In this document: positions 46,537-56,713 of the stretch, in pieces | Position numbering within the stretch: position 1 is the first letter of the stretch | Layout: every line of letters starts with the position of its first letter | Source: Pseudopithomyces maydicus | Lineage: Eukaryota; Ascomycota; Dothideomycetes; Pleosporales; Didymosphaeriaceae | Length of the DNA: 64,000 nt | Assembly (NCBI GenBank): GCA_026873275.1 | Contig: JANTUC010000017.1 | Coordinates: forward strand, 930,001 to 994,000 | Direction of reading: 5' to 3' | Translations under genes and position numbers: made by a program | Notes under the pieces: generated by a model | Databases searched by the model: none | Told to the model about the DNA's origin: nothing | The model's input: the letters and a program-made list of their open reading frames with translations, nothing else

Positions 46537-49500
46537 TCACAACTTCGCGCCCCCCTCCACAAACTCCTCCAAACTCCTCACAACCTTCACCCCCTGACTC
46601 GCAAACAACCCCGCCTTGAAAGCCCTCACATCCGTAATCAGCACCGGCTCTCCTTCCGCCGCGCCCTCCACACCAACCTCCTCCACCTTCCTCACCTCTC
46701 CCACACCCCCCTCCGCCAGCCCCAACGCAGCCCCCACCTCGTCGACAACCTCCTCCCTCTTCGCGCTCTCCATCCCCCTTTCTTCCAAAAACTTGCCAAC
46801 GACGGCGGGTATATCGCTTGCCTCGGTGACGGCATCGATGCGCGCCTTCAGCGCGTCGGCGTCGACGGGCGTGTGCTCGAGGTTTGCGATGGTCTGGAGG
46901 ACGGCGAGGGCGCGGGATTGCAGGTCGGGGAGGGGGAGGGCGCGGGTTTGGATTGCGCGGTTAGGTGGACGGAGAGTTTGGCGCGGGTTGGGGAGGAGGG
47001 GAGATGTGGGTTGTGTAGAAGGAGAGCATGGAGGATTTGGTGATGGTTGAGACGGTGGCGGCGTCGGTTTCGGCTGTGGGAGGGAGGGAGGGTTAGATGG
47101 TTGTTATAGGCGCGGGAGAGAGCGGGGAAAGCTTACCTTGCTGGAAATCATACGTATTCCTCAGCATATGCATCCAAAACCTACTCCCCTCTTGCGAGAG
47201 ATTCTTCAGCGTCTCCAGGCGCTTCGATATCACCGCGCTCTTATGTTTCTCGAACTCGTCGTCGCTCATCTCCCTCAGCGTTGTCTCGAAGCGAGTGAGG
47301 AAGTGGTTGATCCGGCCCTCGAGGTAGTTGCAGTCGCGCTCGCTCTGGACGAGGATGCGGAACCCGGCGTACGTGATGCCGGCAGTGTAGCCGGAGAAGA
47401 CGACGTAGCCCAGCTGCTCGATGGTGCGGAGCTGGTTGAAGGTGGGCTCGTCGATCATTTGCGCAAGGATGAGCTGCTTTGCGCGGAGGACCACGTCCTG
47501 CGGGTTGCCCAGATACAGCGTGTACTCGATGCAGTGGTTGACGTTGGCGGGGTCCTTGAGCTGCTGTCGGTAGATGAAGTTGCTGCCCTCGGGGAGGATC
47601 AGGCTTCGCTGGATGGGCCATTGGCTGGGGAGGAATTTCTTCGGTTTGAGCGTCTTTTCGACTAGGTCGGTGATTTTCAGGGCCTCTTCTTTGTACAAGT
47701 TGCCGTGGGCGAGGACCTCGATGTGGCATTGGGAGAGGACCTGAGGGATAAACTTTTGTACTTCCTCTGAAGTTACGGTCTCCAGTTCTTGTGCCAACTC
47801 CTCATTCATATATGTGTTGTCGGCGCGGAACCAGCGGGAGTACACGCCAACCTGGTGGAACGGCTGGCCAAAGTACCAGTTGCGGAAGCCTCGGCTGCTT
47901 TTGTCTTTTACAACCTTGAATCGGCCTTCGTCGATCTCAAGATCCCGCATCTGTAGTAGTACTTTCTCTAGAAGAATATGCAGCTTGTCGTTATAACCAG
48001 AGACATATATTGACAGGCCACTTGCCTCGGCAGAGAAAACGTAGGCCAAACCGCTTATGTCTGCATCGTAAGCGTACTCTACCAGGGCATCCTCAACTAG
48101 ATTTGCATAGAGCGCAGCCAGGACAGCCATCCGTGAAGTGACGTAAGCTATGGGCGTGCGCAGATGGATATGCACATCAGCCTTGGGCACCCAAAACTGA
48201 TCGTCCTTTTTCCACCAGGACCTGACAGCGTCGTCATTCCGGATGAGTTTAGGATGTTTCAAAGGCGACTCGACCTCCTTCTTTTCCACATCCAGACGAT
48301 TCGGAATAAATTCGTTTTTGTGGGGGAAATGCAGCTCCTTTGGGCGCGTCTTATTTTCAAACGCTTGTTTGATCTCGGCAAGGAAATCCTGCGGGATCTT
48401 CTCGGTCTTATACTCGGTGCCATACCACTTCTCGCGCTGGTCCCAGTCGCCCGGGAATTCCTGGCTCACGACAGTCATCCTGAAATTGTCGGGACGCAGG
48501 TACTCCAACGCCTCGCCGATGCGCTGAGCGTCAAACTTCTTAATGACAGAAGGCCCGCTCAGGATCTCCTTGCGGCTATACGGCTTCTGCATGACGGAAG
48601 CAAGCGCACTGGTGGTGCGGCTAGGTGGGCTCTTCTGCTTGAAGCGGAATTCAACTTCGCTGATCTTGATCTGCTCGTCGACCACCCACTCCTGGGGCGG
48701 CAACTCGCGAATCATAGCAATGTATTGGAAGATGATCTTTACAATTTCCTTGTAATGCTTCAAGCCGTCTTCGGTCAGCTTCACGCTGATGTTGAAGATG
48801 CCGCTCCCCGGGCAAAGAGACGAGCCGCCGGCGCCCAAGCCGGTAGCCCACCCTTTGGCCTTGATGTATGCTAGAATACTACCGGGGCCCTCGTGGCCTA
48901 TGAGATGGCTGAGATAGCGTGATGGATGCGACTCATAAAAATCTTCCTCGTCACGATACAAAAAGGAGATGTCCAACGCCCTCGACTCAAATACCGGCTT
49001 TGCAAACGTCTGAATGAGAAGCTCCTTTTCCGTGTACACCGAAACGTCGTCCCAGCGCTTCCGCGGCAAATCTTTGTTCGGCACTTTGGCGAAAATCTCT
49101 TCCACCCACTCTTCCAGCGTGTCCAGGGTCTCCCGGCCCAGGACGACCAGCTTCATGCGATTTGCCGAGTAGTGCGTTGCGTGGAACTTCATGAACTCGT
49201 CCCTGATCTGCACCCCCCGTGCGATGGGGTCATCGTGCAGTGTCTTCCAGCTTCCGGTGGAGAAGTGGTTGTAGGGATGCTTTGGGTTCGCGAGGTTCTT
49301 GTTCAGTTGGTGCAGCCTCCAGGTGTCACTCTGGAGGTTCTTCTTGTTCTCCGAATCCACGGCTTTGATCTCGCGGTCGAGGGTATCCTCGAGAAACAGC
49401 GGACATATGAAGAACTGGCCGAAGCGATCCAGAGCTCCCCACAGCGGCGAGTTCTCCTTGTCTGTGGGCAGGTGCTCCTGTGTGGCGCTCGGGGTCGCGG

Positions 49501-49882
49501 TCTGGCTGTTCGCGGGTGTCGACTTGGAGGCGGCGAGCTCAAAGTAGTAGTTGGTGGAGGTGGCTGCTGTGTAGGCGTTGGAGTGCCCCGAGTAGGATGT
49601 GAGGTACTTGTTGTAGTTGTTCTCTTCCGGGTACTTTTCCGTGCCCATGAAAAGCAGGTGTTCCACGGCATGTGCGATGCCGGGCATGTCCTCTGCGTCG
49701 CTGAAGCTCCCGACATTGACGTCCATGGCGGCGCTGGCCTTGTCTGCCGTCGCATCGTGGATCAGAAGCACCTCGAGCTGGTTCGGCAGGGTGATGATGC
49801 GATATGAGCGGTCGTCGACCTCGGCGCGCTCCAGATCCTCTATCCGCGGTCGTGCGACGCTGCGTCCCAGTGATTCGGCCAT
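46537..49882 (-). CDS. STE23: Insulysin/Ste23-type M16 zinc metalloprotease (two frame interruptions near the C-terminus)
   Basis: Exon 1 is 49882-47137 and exon 2 is 47073-46537 (63-nt intron). From MAESLGRSVARPRIEDL the protein is about 1094 residues; the upstream frame offers a longer start at 50158. The inverted zinc site HAVEH with the later SENKKN Glu (about 80 residues on) marks an active M16A peptidase. SGHSNAYTAATSTNYYFEL, GGSSLCPGSGIFN and YVVFSGYTAGITYAGFRI are further insulysin signatures. It degrades small peptides and, in yeast, helps mature a-factor (family knowledge). A Ser/Thr-rich insert follows FELAASKST. In the last exon two one-base losses are inferred, in a G4 run near 46998-47001 (TTHISP to SSPTRAKLSVHL) and at G3 46944-46946 (TAQSKP to RALPLPDLQSRA). 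The C-terminal half-domain is otherwise intact. Confidence 0.9.
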
Positions 49883-50460
49883 GCTGACAGGCTGGGTTTC
49901 TCGTGTCGAGAGGGTCGCAAGGAGCCTTGTGGGCGATTTGCAGGCAGCGGGGCTAGGCTGCGGCGGGGTCGCTTTATATGCGCGGCGTCGCGGTCGCGCG
50001 GTGGCGGACGTGGCGAGCCGTGGAGTCGGGGTGAAGAGGGCAGTGACGGAATATCTCGCTGACGGCGAAGACCAATGCGCTGGGCCCTGGAGAATGGCAG
50101 CACGGAGACGTGGTCGCGTTGCAATCCTCGAAAGGTCGGTGAGGGTGAAGGCGGGCATCCACAGCGGTACTCGCAGGAAGAGGAAGGGCGTTACGAAAGC
50201 TACCAAGCACGCAAGAGCTAGACGGTTCGACGGGCTCTAGCTTCCGGGCGCGAACACTGGTAGGCGGTCAAGCAGACACGTAGAGTCCGGGCCCTGAGCT
50301 GTGCATCTGGGGTATCTGCATGCGGTGAGGCTCAACCCTAAGAGCCGCCCGTTCGGTTCCGATGCGCGATCGTCTCGGCCCCCTGCCGGCTCCTTGAGCC
50401 ATGTGGAGCCCTTCAATAATATCCGAAATCCATCGCCCGGCACTGACATCGCTGGCCATC
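49883..50460. other. Divergent region between insulysin and EthD-like genes; possible targeting extension
   Basis: 49883-50158 is open in the insulysin frame and would add about 92 residues rich in Arg, Ser, Ala and poor in acids (MPAFTLTDLSRIATRPRLR), like a mitochondrial presequence. The rest is a shared promoter with no gene. Confidence 0.5.
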
Positions 50461-51015
50461 ATGGTGTCCAAGTACTTCGAGGCAGGCTACCCGAACACGT
50501 CGGGCTTCCGCAAGGTCGTCAAGGCCACCATCATGGTCAAGAAGAAGGACGGCATGTCCGACGACCATTTTGTTCAGGTTACTCGTTCCCAATTGCACGA
50601 ACAAGCAAACCCAGGAATAACCCCGTCCAGTACTACAACAATCACCATGCACAGCGCGCGGTTCCCATACTGCTGCGCCACGGGATAATCAGCTACAGCC
50701 TCGTAATACCGCCCTGCTCGACCCCAGCTTGCGATTAGCCGCCGACGTATCCCAGGCTAATGTCCGCAGACCTATCATCTGGGCCGTGACAAGAAGCTGA
50801 TCCAGGACATCATGCACAACCAAGCACAGCTGCTCGACTACGACGCCATTTGCACCTTTGTTTTTCCCGACTACCTGGCACTGGCCAAATTCATGTACGA
50901 CAAAGAGGGTGCTGCCATGAGTGACGACCACGACAACTTCATGGATGAGAGCCAGATGCGCATGATGGTAGGGGATGAGTACATGTTGATCGAGAATGGG
51001 GAAAAGGTCGGGTGA
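50461..51015 (+). CDS. Small EthD-domain protein
   Basis: Exons 50461-50577, 50631-50702 and 50770-51015 (53- and 67-nt GT-AG introns) give 144 residues. Joined sequence reads through DDHFVQ, YYNNHHAQRAVPILL, IISYSL and TYHLGRDKK. EthD-like features are the early conserved Lys/Arg region, HH-A and PILLRHGI, and a ferredoxin-like C-terminal strand TFVFPDYLALAKFMYD with DDHDNFMDESQMRMMVGDEY. Members fold as dimeric alpha-beta barrels; some act in polyketide tailoring or ether degradation, but small stand-alone copies are mostly of unknown role. No tailoring partners are nearby. The in-frame ATG at 50401 is an alternative start; I prefer 50461 because the domain begins directly after it. Confidence 0.8.
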
Positions 51016-51094
51016 TCAGGCCCATTGGGGCTGTTGTCATGGGTATCATTCAATCCTTAAGAAAAACCTACTTAAGCCATATCATGGGCATGCC

Positions 51095-52120
51095 TCAATA
51101 CCGCCCACGAGCGCGAAGGCCCCGCAGAGCTGTCTGGCCAGACGATTTTTGTCCTGCATTCGGACAGTCTTTGCTCATGTGGCCAAACTTCCTGCAACGA
51201 TAGCATTCTACTTTGCTCATGTCACGGCTCCCAGGGGTTGGTCGCCCTCCACCAGACAAGGACGTCAGGCCAGCAAGATCCATGTCCTCATCTATAGGTG
51301 CAGTGTTCCGTCGCACAGGAGTGACCGCTGCCGCCTGCTGTGCCTTTCGTGCGCGACGCTCCTTTGCCGCAACTTCACGCTTTGTCTCTTTGATAAGCCC
51401 TGCCGTGGGATCATCTGAATCGGTCTCACCAGACTCCTCCGAGTCGTCTTCCGAGTCCGAGTCTTCCGCTTTCACCATAACCGATTTTTCCTTCAAGTCG
51501 TTAGCAAACAAACATTAGGCCCCAATTACAAGTCCACGTCAAAAGTCGAGATGCCGCATTACCTCCTCTGCAGCAAGACCAGAGTCTCTTGACGCGGTCC
51601 TGTATCGGATGGTGTAGATTGCCCACGCACCGCCTTCTTCTGCTTCAGGCCGCCGCCAAACTTCATTCTGACAGGCTTGTCGTCCTCGTCCTCATCTGAA
51701 TCGTCATTTGCATCGATAACCGCAAAGCCTGCTTGTCGAACCTGCATCATGGGTGGTCTCTTGCCTGCGTGCGGATCCTTGTAGTTCAAGACCCACTTTG
51801 TCTCACCCGTATGCTCGTATGCGCGCGCAAGAGCCTCCTCCCGCTTCTTCTCCTCCTCTGCGAGGGCAGTCTGCATGATCTCATGATCTGAAGGTGCGCC
51901 CGGTGTGCTAGCTGCGGAGCCGCCATTCGACATGCGCATCTTCTTTGACGGCGGCGCGTCGGGTGTTGAGGGCTCCGATTTGATTGACTTGGCGGCAGAG
52001 CGCTGCATGAACTGGACCAAATATCAGCACGCGCGCGAATTGATCGCAAGGGAAGAATCCACTGACCTTCATTGTCATGAGCCGGCTAGACATGGTCTTC
52101 GGGGTGTTGGACGCCATCAT
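51095..52120 (-). CDS. MPP6: MPP6-like nuclear exosome cofactor with C-terminal CCHC zinc knuckle (one frame interruption)
   Basis: Exons (minus) are 52120-52067, 52011-51563 and 51490-51095; the first intron (55 nt) joins MSSRLMTMK to FMQRSAAKS, restoring the MKFMQR signature of M-phase phosphoprotein 6, a nuclear exosome/Mtr4 cofactor. A Lys/Ser-rich nuclear stretch, a long acidic-basic alpha-helical region (EEEKKREEALARAYEHTGE), a WVLNYKDP block and acidic DANDDSDEDEDD follow. The third exon ends with a CCHC zinc knuckle CYRCRKFGHMSKDC. Near 51596-51612 the frame changes: GQSTPSDT is in one frame and ASRDSGLAAEE in another, and only the latter matches the GT donor at 51562 and exon 3 in phase. 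One base appears to be missing; the expected length is about 299 residues. The zinc-knuckle link to MPP6 is unusual and deserves checking. Confidence 0.7.
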
Positions 52121-52629
52121 GGACGAGCTCTGCGGGCTGTGGGGTTAGTAGGGTCAGTGAAAGTGTGGTGGTGGGCGAGAGCCGCGTGCTGTTTGCTGGA
52201 GAGAAAGCGCACGACCACGGACGCGATAACTGAAGATTTTGAGCACGGACCTTGCGCCAAGGCAGGAACTTGTGCCCCTCCGATAGGGCTGAGCAACGCT
52301 CTCCGCGGCCTCGTATAGCTTAAATACTTTTAGTTTGATCGCGTGCGTCTTTCACATGTCTTCGGTTCTTTGAGAGCCGGAATCCTGCTATCGGCATTCT
52401 ACAGTCTCAACCTTATTTCTTTACTAGTATGATTTACCATAGCTACAGGTGATTGGCATTTTTACCTACTCAACTTCCTCTTACACTCCTCGTAGACGAT
52501 CAACCTCGGCAGAACGTTGTTCCAATGCCGGAGAACGAACGTCATCCCGTAATGAGACACCTCCGAGTCTCTATGCGTGCAGCCGTAGCCATGTTATCCT
52601 AATCCCGACGACTGCCAATTCGAGACAAA
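52121..52629. other. Divergent promoter region, no gene
   Basis: The region lies between the MPP6-like (minus) and DUF1279 (plus) genes, which likely share promoter space. No repeats or RNA genes were recognised. Confidence 0.6.
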
Positions 52630-53319
52630 ATGTTCAAAAGAGTTGTGCTGGCGCAATTTCGCGCGCCTAACGCGTACCTCCGCGCCCCAACACGACGATG
52701 TTTTGCGACCGAGCCTCCGCCCGCAGCTGCAAGCCCTCAGTCTCGCATTGCACGCTTCAATCGGCGCCTGCCCAAGTTCCTTCACAAGTACACCAATGCG
52801 CTAGGCTCAGCACCCGTATCCCACATCACTGCATTCCTCATCCTCCACGAAATAACAGCCATCGTTCCCTTGCTCGGTCTAGCGGCAACGTTTCATTATA
52901 CCCACTGGCTACCGGGGTGGTTCACCGAGGGCGCATGGGCATTGCAAGGCGTCGAGCGCTTCGGGAAATACTTCAAACGGAAAGGATGGATCAGAAGTGA
53001 GGAAGCGAGCGAGGCAGAGCTCGAAGTAGAGATGCGCACACGGGATAAGGCGTGGAACATTGGCGAAGGAGGCGTGAGACTGGTCGTCGAGTTCGCGACC
53101 GCGTATACCATCACAAAAATACTGCTGCCAGTGAGGATAGTAGCAAGTGTTTGGGCGACGCCGTGGTTTGCAAAGAAGACTGTGGTCCCGCTGCTGGCAA
53201 AGTTTAAGAGCGTATTTCGGAGCGGAAAGGGGAAGGGAGGCCAGGCGGGCGGTGCAGGCACTGGGGCCGTAGAAGCTGGGGCGATACCTAAAAGTGGTGG
53301 GAAAGGAGCGAGCTCTTGA
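52630..53319 (+). CDS. DUF1279/FAM210-like mitochondrial membrane protein
   Basis: A single-exon gene of 229 residues, intact. The N-terminus MFKRVVLAQFRAPNAYLRAP is basic and amphipathic, typical of a mitochondrial presequence. The core has HITAFLILHEITAIVPLLGL (the helix that defines the DUF1279 domain), a short loop with GVERFGKYFKRKGW, then VVEFATAYTITKILLPVRI, a second transmembrane helix, and ATPWFAKK. The tail is Gly/Lys-rich and disordered. Yeast Nat2 and human FAM210 proteins share this domain; they are mitochondrial membrane proteins and the biochemical role is not settled. No regulatory element is visible beyond a short pyrimidine-rich leader. Confidence 0.88.
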   Translation: MFKRVVLAQFRAPNAYLRAPTRRCFATEPPPAAASPQSRIARFNRRLPKFLHKYTNALGSAPVSHITAFLILHEITAIVPLLGLAATFHYTHWLPGWFTEGAWALQGVERFGKYFKRKGWIRSEEASEAELEVEMRTRDKAWNIGEGGVRLVVEFATAYTITKILLPVRIVASVWATPWFAKKTVVPLLAKFKSVFRSGKGKGGQAGGAGTGAVEAGAIPKSGGKGASS

Positions 53320-53830
53320 AGCGGTGTACACTAATATCCTATCGTCATATGCAATCATAGCTAAAGACTAAACCCTCGATGTACAACCCGGCTGTGTGAC
53401 CAATTTGGGTTCAATAGAGTGGTTCGTCCTACATTCTCCAAGTGCTGCCTTAGCACCTTGGAAGAAGGTTTGAAGTCCTATCAATGATACCATTGTATAC
53501 GCAAATATTCGCTGTGTCTTTCGACTATGCTGGGTGTTAACAATTGCTACAGGTTCCCATTTTGTATTTCCCGTTTGTCGGTTGATAACTTAAAGTGAGT
53601 GAGTATAGCTAGGCCGCTTTTCCAACATTGCCATACGCCAGAACTATTGGTCCCCGCCCGTCTCCATATCAACCTGGACAGTCTACCTCTCAACATAAAC
53701 GGTACGCCCAGTAAAATCGCTCACGCCAACACATCAATATCAAGTCGCATGCTCGGGGCTTGCATGATATCCAGTCGCACCGTGGCTCCAAGAAGTGCGC
53801 AAGAAAAGCAGTTCATCTTGTCCGATCAGC
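53320..53830. other. Intergenic, no gene
   Basis: DUF1279 3' flank, then promoter of the small His-rich protein. Nothing else is supported. Confidence 0.55.
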
Positions 53831-54268
53831 ATGTGCTTCGGGGACGGCATCAACCACAGGGTTGACGTCCGCGAGAGATCCAGATACGAATCCCAAGAGG
53901 CCTTGTGCTTCAGCGGCAGCAGCCATCGAAGGACTCGATACGGTCCAATGCAGACGTACTATCCGTCGCACTACTATGCTCGACCGCCTAACAACCCGTA
54001 CATCGGCGGACACTATCGCCACTCTCATAGGCACAGTCATGGTCACACTGGAAGGCATCACCACCATCATGGCCGTTTGGCCGTCCTTCCACCTCGTCGT
54101 GTATCAGTACCCGCCGGATTCAACTATAGGCCTCACAGGCTTTATGCCGGAGACCGAGCTGTTGTGCCGTCTAATGCCGCAATGGTGAGTAGTCGCACTT
54201 TCCCTTTTACACTTCGAATCGTTTGCTCGCCCGCACACCGCTGGTTCCGTCATCGGCGCTGTCCGTAA
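53831..54268 (+). CDS. Small histidine-rich protein
   Basis: The open frame from ATG 53831 reads MCFGDGINHRVDVRERS and contains a Tyr/Pro block and a His-dense stretch (HYRHSHRHSHGHTGRHHHHH), then PPRRVSVPAGFNYRPH. Such short MCFG-starting His-rich proteins occur in Dothideomycetes (my general recollection, no search made). His clusters suggest metal binding. The true 3' end is uncertain, because a perfect donor (GTGAGT) occurs after NAAM at 54186 and could begin an intron; without it the frame stops at 54268. No signal peptide is seen. Its neighbour at 54485 is also His/Tyr/Gly-rich. Confidence 0.45.
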   Translation: MCFGDGINHRVDVRERSRYESQEALCFSGSSHRRTRYGPMQTYYPSHYYARPPNNPYIGGHYRHSHRHSHGHTGRHHHHHGRLAVLPPRRVSVPAGFNYRPHRLYAGDRAVVPSNAAMVSSRTFPFTLRIVCSPAHRWFRHRRCP

Positions 54269-54484
54269 GCTTGGACTGCAAATATCCGATGTCTGTTGCC
54301 TGGTAGTTTTCTATCACTCCGCCTTCACCTTTCTCTCTACCTCACCGATAGCTTTTGTATCAGGCAACTTCGCCACAATTTCTTCATCTGCTTTCTACTT
54401 GTCTACAAATTTCTTTCGAATTCATCCTCTGCACACAATTCCCACATCTCTACTTTCTCAAACCCGCTGGGCGCATCTCGAACG

Positions 54485-55375
54485 ATGGACAATCTTGGCC
54501 AGCCGAAGCCACGCCACCAATACACCCTCTATCCCCAGCCCGGCCGTCGCGGTATCATGGTCCATACCGGCCAGTACCCTAACGGCGCACCTTATGTCGG
54601 CAGCACTGGCGGCATGGGTATGGGCATGGGAATGATGGGCTACGGTGCGATGGGCATGGGCTATCCTGGGGTGGGTGCTCACATTGCTCCTCTCTACTAC
54701 GGCCCCAACGTCCCTTACAGCACTTACAGCAACTACGCTGGCTTTATGGGCGGCTACACGGGTCTGAGCTACGGCCTCTCCGCTTACCCTACCTATTCTT
54801 ACACGTATCCTTATGTTTCACCATACGCTTTGCGATACGGGTGTGGTATGTATGCTAACTACTATCACCCGTATCAGAGGACCTACTACGGCATGAACCC
54901 AGTCATGGCCGGCGGAGCATACTCGTACTCTTACCCGGGAGTCGCCACGACCGTCATCCCGCCCTCGACCACAACATACACCACTGTCACCAACTCCGCA
55001 GTTCCGGTCCCGGTGGCGACCACAACTACGACGAGCACTACTAGGGTGCGTCCGCATGTGCACACGCCGCACGTCCATTCGACACATGTACACTCGCCGC
55101 ATGTCCATTCGCCGCACGTGCACTCGCCGCGCATGTCCCGTCCGAACGTCCGCGAAGACGTACAGTTCGAGAGCCGACGCGTTGCAATGGAGCGCGGCTC
55201 CTACCTTCCTCGTCGTATTGCACCCGCTGATGCACGCCCGGATGATCCGTTTTGGTGTAGGGAGCGCACGGGTGAGTGGCATCTGCGTACATTCTACCAG
55301 ATTGAGAACGAGTGCCACCCCGGTCGCTGGCTCATGGATCCCGAACACGGGTTCCTCGTCTTTCACCGTGAATAG
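54485..55375 (+). CDS. Tyr/Gly/Met-rich protein with HVHSP repeats and conserved C-terminal domain
   Basis: ATG 54485 opens MDNLGQPKPRHQYTLYP; the frame continues upstream without a clear start context, so I use this Met. The 296-residue protein has a Gly/Met-rich stretch (GGMGMGMGMMGYGAMGMGY), a Tyr-rich low-complexity centre, a Thr-rich linker and five near-tandem HVHSP units encoded at about 55050-55130. The C-terminal 60 residues are different in character: DDPFWCRERTGEWHLRTFY, then ECHPGRWLMDPEHGFLVFH, a compact Trp/Arg-rich segment which looks conserved. I do not recognise the family name. The prion-like, metal-binding-like centre suggests condensate or wall association, but there is no signal peptide. 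Function unknown. Confidence 0.68.
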   Translation: MDNLGQPKPRHQYTLYPQPGRRGIMVHTGQYPNGAPYVGSTGGMGMGMGMMGYGAMGMGYPGVGAHIAPLYYGPNVPYSTYSNYAGFMGGYTGLSYGLSAYPTYSYTYPYVSPYALRYGCGMYANYYHPYQRTYYGMNPVMAGGAYSYSYPGVATTVIPPSTTTYTTVTNSAVPVPVATTTTTSTTRVRPHVHTPHVHSTHVHSPHVHSPHVHSPRMSRPNVREDVQFESRRVAMERGSYLPRRIAPADARPDDPFWCRERTGEWHLRTFYQIENECHPGRWLMDPEHGFLVFHRE

Positions 55376-55958
55376 GTGGCTACCATGGTGTCTCGCAGGA
55401 CCAACAGACTCGCATAGGTCGTTTGCCAGCAAGGATCATGGCGACACAATAAATGGCAGTCGAGTTTCGTGCAGGTTCGTACGAGTTGGATTGGCTCTGT
55501 GCACTTCTCGAAGCTGCAACTGAAGTCGCCTCAAGGTTTGGACTTGTTGAATTGGCCGAACTCTCACAGGTAGTATTTCCTTCTACATGATACCCTTTCA
55601 ATCTGAATCTAGGGCCCGGGTGCATTTTTTCGGTTTTCTTTCCTGGGATTGGATGGCGTCAATGGTTTGGTTTTGCGAATGGGCTTCTCAATGGCTCAAT
55701 GGTTAGGGAGATACGGTGTTCTTTTTTCCATGTTCATTCGAGCGACGGATAGCAGCTGCACGAAAAGCGAGCTACACTCGATACACCCAGATTATCCTAC
55801 ACCATTCCACTGTTCACATCCTCTTTCCTCGTGTCCCTTTATCATGCTCAGACATAGCACGTTGTGTACCACGAATTTCGGCATGCGAATCTTCAACGTA
55901 AGTATGCCACGCGTATCATTCCATCTCTACCCACTCCATCTCTTCATCCACAGTCCCT
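55376..55958. other. Convergent intergenic region, no gene
   Basis: 3' flank of the HVHSP protein and of the UPF0047 gene; no features recognised. Confidence 0.55.
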
Positions 55959-56713
55959 TTACATCTTCTCCCCCTGAATCGTAGCCACCACCTTCCTCGC
56001 ATGCTTCGCCGCCCGAAACTCCAGATACCATATCCCCTGCCACGTCCCCGTATTCAACCTCCCATTCGTAATCGGAATCGTCACACTCGCCCCGATCAAC
56101 GCGCTCTTGACGTGTGCCTAGTCCCTCTCGTCAGCCATCCACTCCAACATCCACACCCCTGCTTCCTCCTCCCCAAAAAAACAAGGTTCCAAAAAAAAGA
56201 AGAGTGGGGTTTTCAACATACCGGCATATCATCGCTCCCCTCCGCATCATGCCTATACAGCCCACCCTTCCTATCCTCCGGCACCACCCTATCCAAAGCA
56301 TCGCTCATGTCCGCCCGCACATCCTCGTCCCAGTTCTCGTTCAGGCTGAGCGCGCAGCTCGTGTGCTGGATGAAGAGGTTGAGGAGTCCCGTCTTGTACT
56401 GTTTGAGCTCGGGGAGTTCCTTGACGACCGTGTCGGTGATGAGGTAGGAGCCTCGCGATTTGGAGGGGAGCGTGAATTGCGTTTGGAACCTGTGGGGAGG
56501 GGGTTAGCGCTGGATGTATTGCATTGTATTGGGTGGTGGTTGTAGCGGGGGAAGGGGGTTGCGATGCGTGCGGTAATGGAAGAGCTGCATGTAGGATGGG
56601 TAGAGCTTTGCGCGTGCATCGCGACACACACTTTCCCCTGCCCTCCAATCCACACGCGCGCGCCCATAGCCAAACCCAAACGCTGAATCTCATGCAATCA
56701 CCTACCAAGCCAT
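55959..56713 (-). CDS. UPF0047/YjbQ-family protein
   Basis: Exons (minus) are 56713-56706 (start MAW), 56489-56222 and 56117-55959; GT-AG introns of 216 and 104 nt. The joined sequence begins MAWFQTQFTLPSKSRGS, the family's standard start, and has the conserved QHTSCALSLNEN (His and Glu/Asn ligands), the metal-binding-like DEDVRADMSDALDRVVPED, the RHDAEGSDDMP to AHVKSALIG junction, and PITNGRLNTGTWQGIW followed by a stop after TIQGEKM. Length about 144 residues, normal for the family. Bacterial YjbQ members have been linked to thiamine phosphate synthesis, but the fungal role is unsettled. The frame is open upstream to an ATG at 56911, which would add a hydrophobic N-terminus (see findings). 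No frameshift. Confidence 0.88.

Noticed and set aside
48164..48874. 236-residue plus-strand frame inside insulysin
   Set aside because: Antisense shadow of the strongly conserved protease exon.
50210..50260. tRNA-like B-box resemblance (GGTTCGAC)
   Set aside because: No A-box at a suitable distance and no cloverleaf can be drawn; I found no convincing tRNA, rRNA or CRISPR array in the window.
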